A stretch of 12,237 bases of DNA from Actinomycetes bacterium (lineage in GTDB: Bacteria; Actinomycetota; Thermoleophilia; Solirubrobacterales; Solirubrobacteraceae). Shown here piece by piece: positions 1 through 7,259 of the stretch (its first letter is position 1; every line of letters begins with the position of its first letter). The position numbers and the translations under genes are program-made. The DNA lies in the NCBI GenBank assembly GCA_023429855.1, contig JAEZDB010000092.1, positions 1 through 12,237 on the forward strand, in the 5' to 3' direction. The notes below the pieces were generated by a model, which did no database searches, was not told the DNA's origin, and saw nothing but the letters and a program-made list of their open reading frames with translations.

Positions 1-538
1 GCCCAAGCGCGGCGGCGGCAAGGTCGGCGGCGGCTGCGGCGCCGATGCGCGCAGTTGAGCGCGCGCCGAGCGTGAGCGACGACGCGCGCCCGTCGGTGAA
101 CGGGCACTGCGCGATCACGGCGGCCACATCGGCGCCGCCGGCGGCGAGTTGCAAGACGTGCCCGCCGCCGAACGACGAACCCCAGATCGCGATCTTGGAG
201 CCGTCGAGCTCTGGCTGCGTGCGCGCGAAGGCGATCGCGGCGCGCCAGTCCTCGTGTTGACGCCCGATCCTTAGGATCTGCCGCGGCTCGCCGCCGCTGT
301 CGCCGAACGAGCGGTAGTCGAAGGTCAGCGCGGCAAAACCGGCGGCTGCGAAGCGCGCGGCGTAGCGCTGGAGGCCCATGTCGCGTGTGGCGCCGAGGCC
401 GTGGCCGAGGATCACGACCGGGAATCCGCCGTCCGGCTCCGGGTCGGCCGGGAGGTACAGGTCGCCGACGCAAAACGAGTCGCCGGCGAGGAACCGCACC
501 TGGCGCGTTGAGGTGGGTTCGTCTTGCGGTGCGGTCAT
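1..538 (-). CDS. Alpha/beta hydrolase, dienelactone-hydrolase/S15-like type, C-terminus cut by window edge
   Basis: Reading from ATG at 538 gives 179 codons without a stop before the left edge, so only the N-terminal part is present. The product begins MTAPQDEPTSTRQVRF. An oxyanion-type GHGLG segment follows a hydrophobic beta strand (PVVILGHG). Next comes FDYRSFGDSGGEPR and then a nucleophile elbow GSSFG with the probable catalytic Ser122 (G120-S121-S122-F123-G124). The catalytic Asp and His would lie beyond the edge. The pattern fits cytoplasmic serine hydrolases of the dienelactone hydrolase / X-Pro dipeptidyl-peptidase-like group, a broad family, so no substrate can be named. No signal peptide is seen. 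No good Shine-Dalgarno lies before 538, so the start is tentative. It is divergent from tetR-1, which may regulate it; that is inference from position only. Confidence 0.85.
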   Translation of the reverse strand, partial: MTAPQDEPTSTRQVRFLAGDSFCVGDLYLPADPEPDGGFPVVILGHGLGATRDMGLQRYAARFAAAGFAALTFDYRSFGDSGGEPRQILRIGRQHEDWRAAIAFARTQPELDGSKIAIWGSSFGGGHVLQLAAGGADVAAVIAQCPFTDGRASSLTLGARSTARIGAAAAADLAAAALG

Positions 539-637
539 CCGAGCACGGTACCGCCGGATCCGCAGGCGGGGTGGCGACTTCTCAGGGGGCGGTATCTGGC
601 TGGCTCCAGTCGTGCCACTCTGAGGTAAGGCTAAAGT

Positions 638-720
638 TTTGAGGCTCTCTCAAATGGTAATTCGATTACCGGCCGTGGTACCCGCGGGTACTCGCTGAGG
701 CAGCGCTCAATTCTGCCTCA
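638..720. promoter_or_regulatory. Cluster of four inverted repeats in the hydrolase/tetR-1 divergent gap
   Basis: The gap between the two divergent genes (539-826) holds four consecutive dyads. They are TTTGAG-N5-CTCAAA at 638-654, GGTAAT-TCG-ATTACC at 656-670, the perfect 14-bp palindrome GTACCCGCGGGTAC at 678-691, and TGAGGCAG-N9-CTGCCTCA at 696-720. The first two lie in the only AT-rich stretch of the gap, where promoter cores would be expected. The last is followed by TTTT at 721-724 and could act as a leader hairpin. TetR-family proteins commonly bind such palindromes next to their own gene, so one or more may be tetR-1 operators. I could not assign convincing -35/-10 pairs for either gene. 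Confidence 0.55.
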
Positions 721-826
721 TTTTCCTGTGGCGCCCGTCACAGAGGCGCACCATTCCTGGTGTCGCCCTGTCCATCGCGACTCTGACCCGGCGCCGCACG
801 TCACTCGGCGCCCGCCCGGAGGATCC

Positions 827-1504
827 ATGTCTCAACCGTCCCCTGAACCTCGACTGCTCCCGCCGCTGCCCCCGCGCCGCCCTGACCGCCGCCGCGAGCG
901 CACCTCTGCCGCGATCGTGAGCGCGGCCTCGCGCCTCTTCTACGAGCAGGGCGTTGCGCGCACCACTACCGACGAGATCGCAGCGCTCGCCGGCGTGTCG
1001 GTCGGCTCGATCTACGCGCACTTCCACGACAAGCAGACCCTCTTCGTGAGCATGTGCGCGCGTGCCCTCGAGATCAACGAGCGCTACATCGTCAACCGCG
1101 CCTGGTCGGTCTCGCCGCTGCAGCGCCTGCTCAACACCGGCGACGCGTACCTGCAGTTCGCGCAAGACGAGACGGAGGCGTTCTACCTCACGACGATGCG
1201 CGTGCGTGAGCCGTCCGACAATCCCAAGATCCACGAGATGGAGCAGCGGATGAACGAGCGCATTGCCGGCATCGCCCAGCAGATCGGCGCCGACGCGGCC
1301 GCCGCGATCGAGGCGGGCGAGATCCAACCGGTCCCGATCGACAAGCTCCTGCTCTTCCTGTGGGGCTCGTGGGCCGGCGTGATCTCGCTGCACATGCGGA
1401 TCGACGCGTTCCGCGCCGACCACTTCGACGTCGGCGAGTCGCTGCACCTCGCGTCGGCGGTGCTCGCTCGCGGGCTGGGCGGCACGATGCCGAAGGCTGC
1501 TTAG
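827..1504 (+). CDS. TetR/AcrR-family transcriptional regulator (tetR-1)
   Basis: A 225-residue protein, usual for the family. After a Pro/Arg-rich N-terminal tail (residues 1-25) comes the TetR DNA-binding domain, about residues 26-72. Its helix-turn-helix is visible as TTTDEIAALAGVSVGSIYAHF (about 46-66), followed by the typical DKQTLF stretch. The rest is the helical ligand-binding and dimerisation domain; its ligand cannot be read from sequence. ATG 827 is chosen because GGAGGA at 818-823 precedes it, at a spacing a little shorter than usual. The longer reading from GTG 728 lacks a ribosome site and gives an uncharacteristic tail. It is divergent from the hydrolase gene and its stop overlaps the livF stop. 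It may control itself, the hydrolase or less likely the liv operon. The C-terminal part loosely resembles regulators of fatty-acid or efflux genes, which is not decisive. Confidence 0.92.
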   Translation: MSQPSPEPRLLPPLPPRRPDRRRERTSAAIVSAASRLFYEQGVARTTTDEIAALAGVSVGSIYAHFHDKQTLFVSMCARALEINERYIVNRAWSVSPLQRLLNTGDAYLQFAQDETEAFYLTTMRVREPSDNPKIHEMEQRMNERIAGIAQQIGADAAAAIEAGEIQPVPIDKLLLFLWGSWAGVISLHMRIDAFRADHFDVGESLHLASAVLARGLGGTMPKAA

Positions 1505-2229
1505 ACGCTGCCGCCGAGGTACGCGTCTTGGATCGACGCGTCGTCAGCGAGCTCTTTGCCCGTGCCGGACTTGGTGATCTCGCCGGTGTCGAGTACGTGC
1601 GCCGTGTGGGCCCGCTTCAGGGCCTGTGCGGCGTTCTGCTCGACGAGGAGCACCGTGGTGCCCTGCTGGTTGATCTCGGTGATGATCGAGAAGATCTGCT
1701 GGATCAGCTTGGGTGCCAGGCCCATCGACGGCTCGTCGAGCAGGAGGAGCCGCGGGCGCGCCATGAGCGCGCGGCCGATCGCGAGCATCTGCTGTTCGCC
1801 GCCGCTCATCGTGCCGGCGATCTGGTCGATGCGCTCCTCAAGCCGCGGAAACAGCGCCAGCGCGCGGTCGAGGTCCTCTTGGTAGGCCGGCGTCTTGCGG
1901 TCGGTGCGCACGTACGCGCCCATGTCGAGGTTCTCGCGGACCGACATGCCCGGGAAGATCCCGCGGCCCTCCGGCGACTGGCTGATGCCGAGCTTCACGC
2001 GGTCGTAAGGCGGCAGCGACGTGATGTCTTGGCCGTCGAACTTGATCGTGCCCGTGCGGACCTTCAGGAGGCCGGAGATCGTCTTGAGGGTGGTCGACTT
2101 GCCGGCGCCGTTGGCACCGATCAGCGTGGCGATCGTGCCCTCTTCGACGGTAAACGAGATGTCGCGGATGGCCTCAATGTGGCCGTAGTTGACCGAGAGG
2201 TCGTCGATCTCAAGCAGCGTCATCTTCAT
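1501..2229 (-). CDS. livF: Branched-chain amino acid ABC transporter, ATP-binding protein LivF
   Basis: One of the two cytoplasmic ATPases of a HAAT importer. The 242-residue chain has Walker A GANGAGKST (38-46), Q-loop Gln84, the ABC signature SGGEQ (142-146), Walker B LLLLDE with catalytic Glu166, and the D-loop region after it. At the switch position it has Glu-Gln-Asn (197-199) instead of a His. This is usual for LivF as I know the family and fits a partner with one canonical His (LivG). It is the last gene of livJHMGF and overlaps the end of livG by 20 bp. ATG 2229 has GGGGG only three bases upstream. The in-frame ATG at 2223, with the same G-run nine bases away, is an equally good or better start. 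Its TAA stop (1503-1501) overlaps the tetR-1 stop. Confidence 0.95.
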   Translation of the reverse strand: MKMTLLEIDDLSVNYGHIEAIRDISFTVEEGTIATLIGANGAGKSTTLKTISGLLKVRTGTIKFDGQDITSLPPYDRVKLGISQSPEGRGIFPGMSVRENLDMGAYVRTDRKTPAYQEDLDRALALFPRLEERIDQIAGTMSGGEQQMLAIGRALMARPRLLLLDEPSMGLAPKLIQQIFSIITEINQQGTTVLLVEQNAAQALKRAHTAHVLDTGEITKSGTGKELADDASIQDAYLGGSV

Positions 2230-3040
2230 CGACCCCCAGGTAGGCGGCGATCACGGCCGGGTTCTCGCGGATCTCGGCGGGTTTGCCTTCGGCGATCTTG
2301 CGGCCGAACTCCAGCACCACGATGCGATCGGTCACGCCCATCACGAGCCGCATGTCGTGCTCGATCAGCAGCACGGTGTAGCCGGTGTCGCGGACCTTCT
2401 TGATCAGCTCCATGAGCTTCTGCTTCTCCGCCGGGTTGAAGCCGGCGGCAGGCTCGTCGAGGCAGAGCAGCTTCGGGTTGGTCGCGAGCGCCCGGGCGAT
2501 CTCGAGGCGGCGCTGGTCGCCGTAGGAGAGGTTGGCGGCTAGCTCGTCAGCCTTGCCGCGGATGCCGACCAGCTCGAGCAGCTCGTGTGCCCGCTCCTCG
2601 GCGGCCTTTTGCTCGGACCGCTGGCGCGGCGTACGGAACAGGGCGCGCAGCACACCGACCGACGAGTGCACGTCGGCGCCGACGAGGACGTTCTCCAGCG
2701 CCGTCATCGACCGGAAGAGGCGGATGTTCTGGAAGGTCCGCGCGATCCCGAGCCGGGTGATCTGGAAGCGCTTGAGGCCGGCGAGCGACTTGCCGGTGAA
2801 GCGCGCCTCGCCGCTGGTGGGCCTGTAGACGCCCGTCATCACGTTGAAGCACGTCGTCTTGCCTGCGCCGTTGGGCCCGATCAGGCCGAGGATCTCGCCC
2901 TCTTTGATGTCGAACGAGACGCCGTCGAGGGCCGTGACGCCGCCGAACTTGAGGGTCACGTTGTCGACCTCGAGGATCGGAGCGCCGATCGGCGGCGGCG
3001 TGGGCTCGGCCGGGGTGGGGTCTTTGACGAGATCAGCCAT
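2210..3040 (-). CDS. livG: Branched-chain amino acid ABC transporter, ATP-binding protein LivG
   Basis: The second ATPase of the HAAT importer, 276 residues, slightly longer than the usual 250-260 because of a Pro-rich N-terminal tail (1-20). Walker A is GPNGAGKTT (55-63), Q-loop Gln104 in ARTFQNIRLF, signature LSYGDQ (171-176, the Tyr variant common in LivG), Walker B LLCLDE with Glu196, and a canonical switch His228 in IEHDM. The segment near 240-276 ends in the LivG-like ENPAVIAAYLG. The start ATG at 3040 lies inside the end of livM (8-bp overlap), with GGAG about ten bases upstream. The overlap suggests translational coupling and balanced synthesis with the permeases. Confidence 0.95.
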   Translation of the reverse strand: MADLVKDPTPAEPTPPPIGAPILEVDNVTLKFGGVTALDGVSFDIKEGEILGLIGPNGAGKTTCFNVMTGVYRPTSGEARFTGKSLAGLKRFQITRLGIARTFQNIRLFRSMTALENVLVGADVHSSVGVLRALFRTPRQRSEQKAAEERAHELLELVGIRGKADELAANLSYGDQRRLEIARALATNPKLLCLDEPAAGFNPAEKQKLMELIKKVRDTGYTVLLIEHDMRLVMGVTDRIVVLEFGRKIAEGKPAEIRENPAVIAAYLGVDEDDAA

Positions 3041-4220
3041 TGAGCTTGTGCTCCAGCTCGTGCTGCTCTTCGTCGGCGCCCTCCTCGAGGGCTTCGAGCT
3101 CGGCTTGCATCGCCTGCGCGCGTTTGGTGCGGCGCGGGGGCAGGATGCCCTGCGGCCGGTAGATGGCCAGCAGCATCAGCGCCATGCCGAAGATGAGCAC
3201 GCGGAAGTCGGCGAAGCCGCGGAACCGCTCTGGCAGGTAGACCACGAGCGCGGCGCCGATGATCACGCCCCAGCGGTTGCCCTGGCCGCCGACGACGACC
3301 GCCGCGACGAACAGCATCGACAGGAGCAGCTGGAACGACTGCGGGCTCACGAAGCCCTGCCGCGCGGCGAAGAGCGAGCCGGCGAGGCCGCCGACGAAGG
3401 CGCCCATCGCAAACGCGAGCAGCTTGTAGCGGAAGGTCGGCACGCCCATGATCTCGGCGGCGTCCTCGTCTTCGCGGGTCGCCTCCCAGGCGCGGCCGAC
3501 GCGGCTGTCCTTGATGAGCGTGTCGGCGAAGAGCACGATGATCACGACGGTGAGCGCGAGCCAGTAGTACGGGATCGCGTCGAGCACGCCGAACTTCAGC
3601 ACCTTCGTGGTGGTGTCCCAGTCGACGCTCGGAATCACGCCGTCCCACTCCAGGTGCGGTACCTCGAACAGGCCGTCGACGGTCTCCGGCGGGATGCTCG
3701 TGGGCGGCGGAATCTTCGAGATGCCGCGGGCACCGCCGAGCCAGTCGGAGTTCACGGCCGTCAGGCGGATGATCTCGCCGAAGCCGAGGGTCACGATCGC
3801 GAGGTAGTCACCGCGCACACGCAGCGTCGGCGCGCCGAGGAGCACGCCAGAGACCATCGCGAGGATCACCGCGATGGGAACGACGAGGAAGTACGGCAGC
3901 GACGCGTGCGCCGACGTGAGCACGGCGACGACGTAGGCCCCGATCGCGTAGAAGCCCACGTAGCCGAGGTCGAGCAGACCGGCGTAGCCGACGACGATGT
4001 TGAGGCCGAGCGCGACGATCGCGTAGATCGCCATCGTGAACAGCACGCCGCTGAAGTCGCTGTCGGGCGTCGTGATGATCGGCAGGTTCAGCAGCGGCAG
4101 CGCGTAGAAGAACGCTGCGACGATGAGGCCGACGAGGATCTTGCCGCGCTTGCTCTCGGGCATCGAGAGCTTCGGGCGCGGGACGCGGCTGGCGCGGCTA
4201 GGCTTCGCGGCGGCAGTCAT
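3033..4220 (-). CDS. livM: Branched-chain amino acid ABC transporter, permease LivM
   Basis: An integral membrane protein of 395 residues that forms half of the translocation pore with LivH. Hydrophobic segments are visible near residues 28-48, 58-101, 110-130, 218-236, 266-287, 297-330 and 340-354. The family segment RVRGDYLAIVTLGFGEIIRL is at 134-153. The cytoplasmic coupling loop, RAWEATREDEDAAEIMGVP, is at 243-261 and should contact the ATPases. About 45 residues (170-215, Pro-rich then acidic) between the early core and the next helix are longer than I expect for this family, probably an extracytoplasmic loop. The Glu-rich C-terminal tail after 360 is also extra. The start ATG overlaps the livH stop as ATGA (4217-4220), a classic coupling arrangement. 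Confidence 0.94.
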   Translation of the reverse strand: MTAAAKPSRASRVPRPKLSMPESKRGKILVGLIVAAFFYALPLLNLPIITTPDSDFSGVLFTMAIYAIVALGLNIVVGYAGLLDLGYVGFYAIGAYVVAVLTSAHASLPYFLVVPIAVILAMVSGVLLGAPTLRVRGDYLAIVTLGFGEIIRLTAVNSDWLGGARGISKIPPPTSIPPETVDGLFEVPHLEWDGVIPSVDWDTTTKVLKFGVLDAIPYYWLALTVVIIVLFADTLIKDSRVGRAWEATREDEDAAEIMGVPTFRYKLLAFAMGAFVGGLAGSLFAARQGFVSPQSFQLLLSMLFVAAVVVGGQGNRWGVIIGAALVVYLPERFRGFADFRVLIFGMALMLLAIYRPQGILPPRRTKRAQAMQAELEALEEGADEEQHELEHKLNG

Positions 4221-5206
4221 GCGCGGGCCTTTCCGAGCGACTCACCGAGCAGGCCGGTGGGCCGGAAGAGCAGGATCACGACGAGCAGGACGAACGCGAC
4301 GACGTCTTTCCACTCGGTGCCGATCAGCGCCGAGCCCCAGTTCTCGGCGACGCCGAGCACGAGGCCGCCCACGAGGGCGCCGCGCAGGTTGCCGATGCCG
4401 CCGAGGACGGCCGCCGTGAACGCTTTGACGCCGAGGATGAAGCCGGCGTCGAAGCGCGTGGTGCCGATCCGGATCATGTAGAGCGTGGCTGCGGCGCCGG
4501 CCATCAGGCCGCCCAGCAGGAAGGTGATCCGGTAGATCTTCTTGGAGTCGACGCCCATCAGGGCGGCCGAGTCTCGGTCCTGGGCGACGGCCCGCATGCC
4601 GCGGCCGATCCGCGAGCGGCGGACGAACCGGTCGAGCGCGAACATCATCAGGATCGCCGAGAGGATCACGAGGAGGTCGACCGTGGTGACGGCGTAGTCG
4701 CCGATCGTGAACACGGGCTCCGGCGTGATCGAGACCGGCAGCGAGCGGTTATCGCGGGCGCCCGACACGTACTGGCCGAGCGCGTCCTCCAGGCCGAAGA
4801 AGCGGGCGATGCGGTCGCGCAGGCCCATGAGCTCGGCGAGGGCGAAGGAGGCGCCGATCGCGGAGATCAGCGCCACGAGCTTGGGAGAGTTCTTCTTGTG
4901 GAGCGGGCGATACGCCACGCGCTCGATCAAGAGGGCGACGCCCGCCGACATCGCCATGGCGGCCATCAGGGCGACGATGAGCAGCGCGATCAGCGCGCCT
5001 GTGCCTGTGCCCGGACCGGCGCCGAAGAGGTAGAAGGTCCACACCACGGCGAACGTGCCGTACATGAAGACCTCGGAGTGGGCGAAGTTGATGAGCTGCA
5101 GAACGCCGTAGACCATCGTGTAGCCGAGGGCGACGAGCGCGTAGATCGATCCCAGCGCCAGGCCGGTGATCGTGAGCTCAAAGAAGTGGTCGAAGAGAAA
5201 CTGCAA
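4217..5206 (-). CDS. livH: Branched-chain amino acid ABC transporter, permease LivH (TTG start)
   Basis: An integral membrane permease of 329 residues, slightly longer than the roughly 308 of E. coli LivH. The N-terminal family signature is clear: GLALGSIYALVALGYTMVYG (15-34), then LQLINFAHSEVFMYG. The coupling loop is GRGMRAVAQDRDSAALMGVD (201-220), and a GGIGNLRGALVGG segment is at 269-281 before the last helices. The only start that keeps the first helix is TTG at 5206; no ATG or GTG occurs nearby, and no Shine-Dalgarno is evident in the C-rich leader. The 96-bp gap to livJ holds two hairpins. A weak start behind hairpins suggests that permease synthesis is set lower than that of the binding protein (inference). 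Confidence 0.94.
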   Translation of the reverse strand: MQFLFDHFFELTITGLALGSIYALVALGYTMVYGVLQLINFAHSEVFMYGTFAVVWTFYLFGAGPGTGTGALIALLIVALMAAMAMSAGVALLIERVAYRPLHKKNSPKLVALISAIGASFALAELMGLRDRIARFFGLEDALGQYVSGARDNRSLPVSITPEPVFTIGDYAVTTVDLLVILSAILMMFALDRFVRRSRIGRGMRAVAQDRDSAALMGVDSKKIYRITFLLGGLMAGAAATLYMIRIGTTRFDAGFILGVKAFTAAVLGGIGNLRGALVGGLVLGVAENWGSALIGTEWKDVVAFVLLVVILLFRPTGLLGESLGKARA

Positions 5207-5231
5207 GTGGCTTGCCCGGGGGCGGGGCCGG

Positions 5232-5267
5232 CGGCGGCCGAGAGTCGCTGAAGACTCCCGGCCGCCG
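5232..5267 (-). terminator. Strong hairpin between livJ and livH (attenuator or RNA stabiliser)
   Basis: Arms 5232-5246 and 5253-5267 pair over 15 positions around a 6-nt loop. The single non-Watson-Crick position (5241/5258) is a G-U wobble in the minus-strand transcript but an A-C mismatch in the opposite one, so the structure suits the liv transcript. No U-tract follows, so full rho-independent termination is doubtful. Partial termination or 3'-end protection of livJ mRNA is more likely. It ends about 26 nt before the livH start. Confidence 0.65.
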
Positions 5268-5282
5268 ACGTGGGCCGCGCGG

Positions 5283-5299
5283 TCAGCGCTGGGCGCTGA
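5283..5299 (-). terminator. Short hairpin directly after the livJ stop
   Basis: Arms TCAGCGC (5283-5289) and GCGCTGA (5293-5299) pair perfectly around a 3-nt loop. In the minus-strand transcript this hairpin begins three bases after the livJ stop codon (5305-5303). With the larger hairpin at 5232-5267 it forms a tandem structure in the livJ-livH gap. No U-run follows. Confidence 0.5.
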
Positions 5300-5302
5300 T
5301 CG

Positions 5303-6454
5303 CTACTTGATCTCCGTATCCGGGACGATCTTGCCGCCCTCGACCTTGTAGGCGTAGATCACGACTTCGGCGACTTCGCCGGTCTCGTCGAACTTGAGGT
5401 TCTTCGTGATGCCGGGCTTGTCGTAGGCGTTCGTCCACTCGAGCAGGCTCGGGCGGTCGACCTTGCCGGCGGCGATGCCGTCGAGCAGGATCTTCGTCGC
5501 GTCGTAGCCCTCAGCCGAGTACGTGCCCGGGGCCTTGTCGTTGTTCGACGCCTTGTACTTGACGGCGAAGTCCTCCGGTGCGGGGCCGCAAGGGCAAGTC
5601 AGACGCGCGTCTTCGGCGCCCTTCTCACCAGCGGCCTCGACGAAGCCGGGGTCGTTGGAGCCGTCGCCGGAGACGAAGAAGCCCTTCCAGCCGCCAGCGC
5701 GGAGCTGCTTGGCGAGGAGGCCGGCCTCGGCGTAGTACCCGCCGAACCACAGCGCGTCGGCGCCGGAGGCCTTGATCTTGGTCACGGTCGGGCCGAAGTC
5801 CGTCTGCTTGGCCTGGATCGTGTCGGTGCCGCCAACGAGGCTGCCGAGGTCCTTCTTGACACCGTCGGCGATGCCCTTGCCGTACTCCGAGGCGTCGTCG
5901 ACGACGAAGACCTTCTTCGCGGCGAGCGTGTCCTTGATGTACTTGGCGGCCGCCGGCGCCTGCGTGGCGTCGTTGCCGAGGACGCGGTGGAAGGTCTTCC
6001 AGCCGTTCTTCGTGAGGTCGGGGTTGGTCGCCGAGGCGGAGACCGTCACCAGGCCGGCTTCGCTGAACGCCGCACCGGTCGCATCGGACTCACCCGAGAA
6101 CGCCGGGCCGACGACGCCGACGATGGCGTCCTCGCCGATGATCTTGGTGGCCAGCGGGGTGGCCTTCTCCGGGTCGCCCTGCGAGTCGAACTCCGTCAGC
6201 GTGACCGTGCAGTCGGGGTTGGCCTCGTTGAACTCGTCGACGGCGACCTTGACGCCACCGACGATGTTCAGGCCGAGGTTCGCGGCGTCGCCGGTCTTCG
6301 GGCCGAGGTAGGCGATGGTCGAAGGCTTGCATTCGCCGGCCGTGTCGCCGCCGCCTTCGGTCGACGCCGTATCGTCGTCGCCGCATGCCGACAGGGACAG
6401 GCCAGCAGCCGCTACCAGGGCGACAAACGCGCCCCTGGACTTGGTGAGATTCAT
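5303..6454 (-). CDS. livJ: Branched-chain amino acid ABC transporter, substrate-binding lipoprotein (LivJ-like)
   Basis: A 383-residue extracytoplasmic solute receptor of the Peripla_BP_6 / Leu-Ile-Val-binding type. The N-terminus is a lipoprotein signal: basic start, hydrophobic stretch 9-20 and lipobox LSAC with lipidated Cys24, then a Gly/Asp/Thr-rich linker. The mature fold shows family landmarks: VVGPAFSGE (114-122), SASATNPDLT (139-148, the loop that holds the ligand carboxylate in LIVBP), and FGGYYAEAG (237-245, matching the GGYYPEMG of E. coli LivJ). The true ligand could be Leu/Ile/Val or another small acid or amide, since HAAT receptors vary. Cys42/Cys82 may form a disulfide. The Cys-Pro-Cys at 287-289 is unusual. 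It is the first gene of the operon, with ATG at 6454; GAGG lies about 12 bases upstream, slightly far. Confidence 0.95.
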   Translation of the reverse strand: MNLTKSRGAFVALVAAAGLSLSACGDDDTASTEGGGDTAGECKPSTIAYLGPKTGDAANLGLNIVGGVKVAVDEFNEANPDCTVTLTEFDSQGDPEKATPLATKIIGEDAIVGVVGPAFSGESDATGAAFSEAGLVTVSASATNPDLTKNGWKTFHRVLGNDATQAPAAAKYIKDTLAAKKVFVVDDASEYGKGIADGVKKDLGSLVGGTDTIQAKQTDFGPTVTKIKASGADALWFGGYYAEAGLLAKQLRAGGWKGFFVSGDGSNDPGFVEAAGEKGAEDARLTCPCGPAPEDFAVKYKASNNDKAPGTYSAEGYDATKILLDGIAAGKVDRPSLLEWTNAYDKPGITKNLKFDETGEVAEVVIYAYKVEGGKIVPDTEIK

Positions 6455-6513
6455 ATCGATTCGCGCCTCGATTTGGAGGGTTGACCAGTGGGTGCCCGGT
6501 CAGGATTCGGAGC

Positions 6514-6543
6514 AAGCTACCACCGGGCTCAGACGCGAAACAA
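6514..6543 (-). promoter_or_regulatory. Possible sigma-70-type promoter of the liv operon
   Basis: On the minus strand TTGTTT (6543-6538) and TAGCTT (6519-6514) are separated by 18 bp. They share three bases each, at the most conserved places, with TTGACA and TATAAT. This would start transcription near 6507, about 53 bases before the livJ ATG, in the 144-bp gap after the acetyltransferase gene. The match is weak and made by eye; read-through from trmL and the GNAT gene is an alternative. Confidence 0.28.
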
Positions 6544-6598
6544 GCGGTTTTCTGGTGGCTCCCGTCGCAGTTGGCCGACAGTGTGTAACGCGTGCTTG

Positions 6599-7201
6599 TC
6601 AGGCGGCGCCAACCAGCGCGAACATCGTCACGTCGTAGCGGGGTCCGCCGTCGCGCAGCGCGAGGAACGACTGGAGCGTGCCCTCGGGCGTAAAGCCGGC
6701 GCGTCTGGCCACGCCGGCGCTGGCCACATTGCCCAGTGGGACGGGGAGCTCGATGCGGCGTACCGGCAGGGCGTCGAAGGTCCAGGTGCTCAGGAGCCGC
6801 ACGGCGCGGGTGGCGTAGCCGCGGCGGCGGTGTGCCGCGCCGACGACGTAGCCGAGCTCCGCGCGCTCGTACAGGGCGAGCATCACGTCGATGCCGCCGA
6901 TCACTTCGCCCGCGGCGTCGACGATCGCAAAGGTGATCCGCTCGCCGAGGGCTTGCAGCTCGCGGGCGCGACGGATGTCGTGGGCGGCGTCGTCGGCGGT
7001 GTAGGTCTCGGGGAGGTCGGTCCAGCGGACGATCTCAGGGTCGCTGAACGCGGCTGCCCGCGCCGCGGCATCGTCGTCGAGCCAGGGCCGCAACGTGATG
7101 ACGCCGTCGGTCAGGGGCTCAGTCGGAGGGGTCAGCGGGGGCACAGGTCCAGCCACCGTAGTCGACGCTCCTCGCGCCTTTTTGAACGCACTCTCTGTCA
7201 T
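6599..7201 (-). CDS. GNAT N-acetyltransferase, RimJ/RimL-like
   Basis: A 200-residue protein of the Acetyltransf_3 group, which transfers acetyl from acetyl-CoA to an amino group of a protein N-terminus or a small molecule; the acceptor is not readable. After a Pro-rich, probably disordered N-terminus (1-30) the domain starts at VITLRPWLDDDAAA. ELGYVVGAAHRRRGYATRAV (115-134) contains the acetyl-CoA pyrophosphate loop (RRRGYA), and NVASAGVARRAGF (158-170) is the typical RimJ/L NxxS...R.GF segment. ATG 7201 is preferred because GGGTGA lies five bases upstream; a GTG at 7210 would add three residues. It lies about 58 bp after trmL on the same strand, so both are probably co-transcribed. The two together hint at translation-related modification, but this is only suggestive. 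Confidence 0.88.
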   Translation of the reverse strand: MTESAFKKARGASTTVAGPVPPLTPPTEPLTDGVITLRPWLDDDAAARAAAFSDPEIVRWTDLPETYTADDAAHDIRRARELQALGERITFAIVDAAGEVIGGIDVMLALYERAELGYVVGAAHRRRGYATRAVRLLSTWTFDALPVRRIELPVPLGNVASAGVARRAGFTPEGTLQSFLALRDGGPRYDVTMFALVGAA

Positions 7202-7259
7202 TCGATTCACCCACGCGCAGTGCGTCGCGGGCTGTGCTCAGTGCGGGCCCGGCTGCGGC

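Noticed and set aside
546..553. CGGTACCG palindrome just before the hydrolase start as a third copy of the GGTAC operator
   Set aside because: It lacks the 6-bp spacer between half-sites, and an 8-bp palindrome is too short to support the claim.
707..1447. 246-codon minus-strand frame over tetR-1
   Set aside because: No recognisable domain, Arg/Ala/Leu/Val-rich shadow; tetR-1 has a clear helix-turn-helix and Shine-Dalgarno.
1360..2403. 347-codon plus-strand open frame over livF
   Set aside because: Composition is typical of a GC-rich shadow frame; livF on the other strand has all ABC motifs.
2844..4481. 545-codon plus-strand open frame
   Set aside because: It is the shadow of livM and its neighbours. 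It is extremely rich in Arg, Asp, Glu and His with no domain, whereas the opposite strand encodes clear permease and ATPase motifs.
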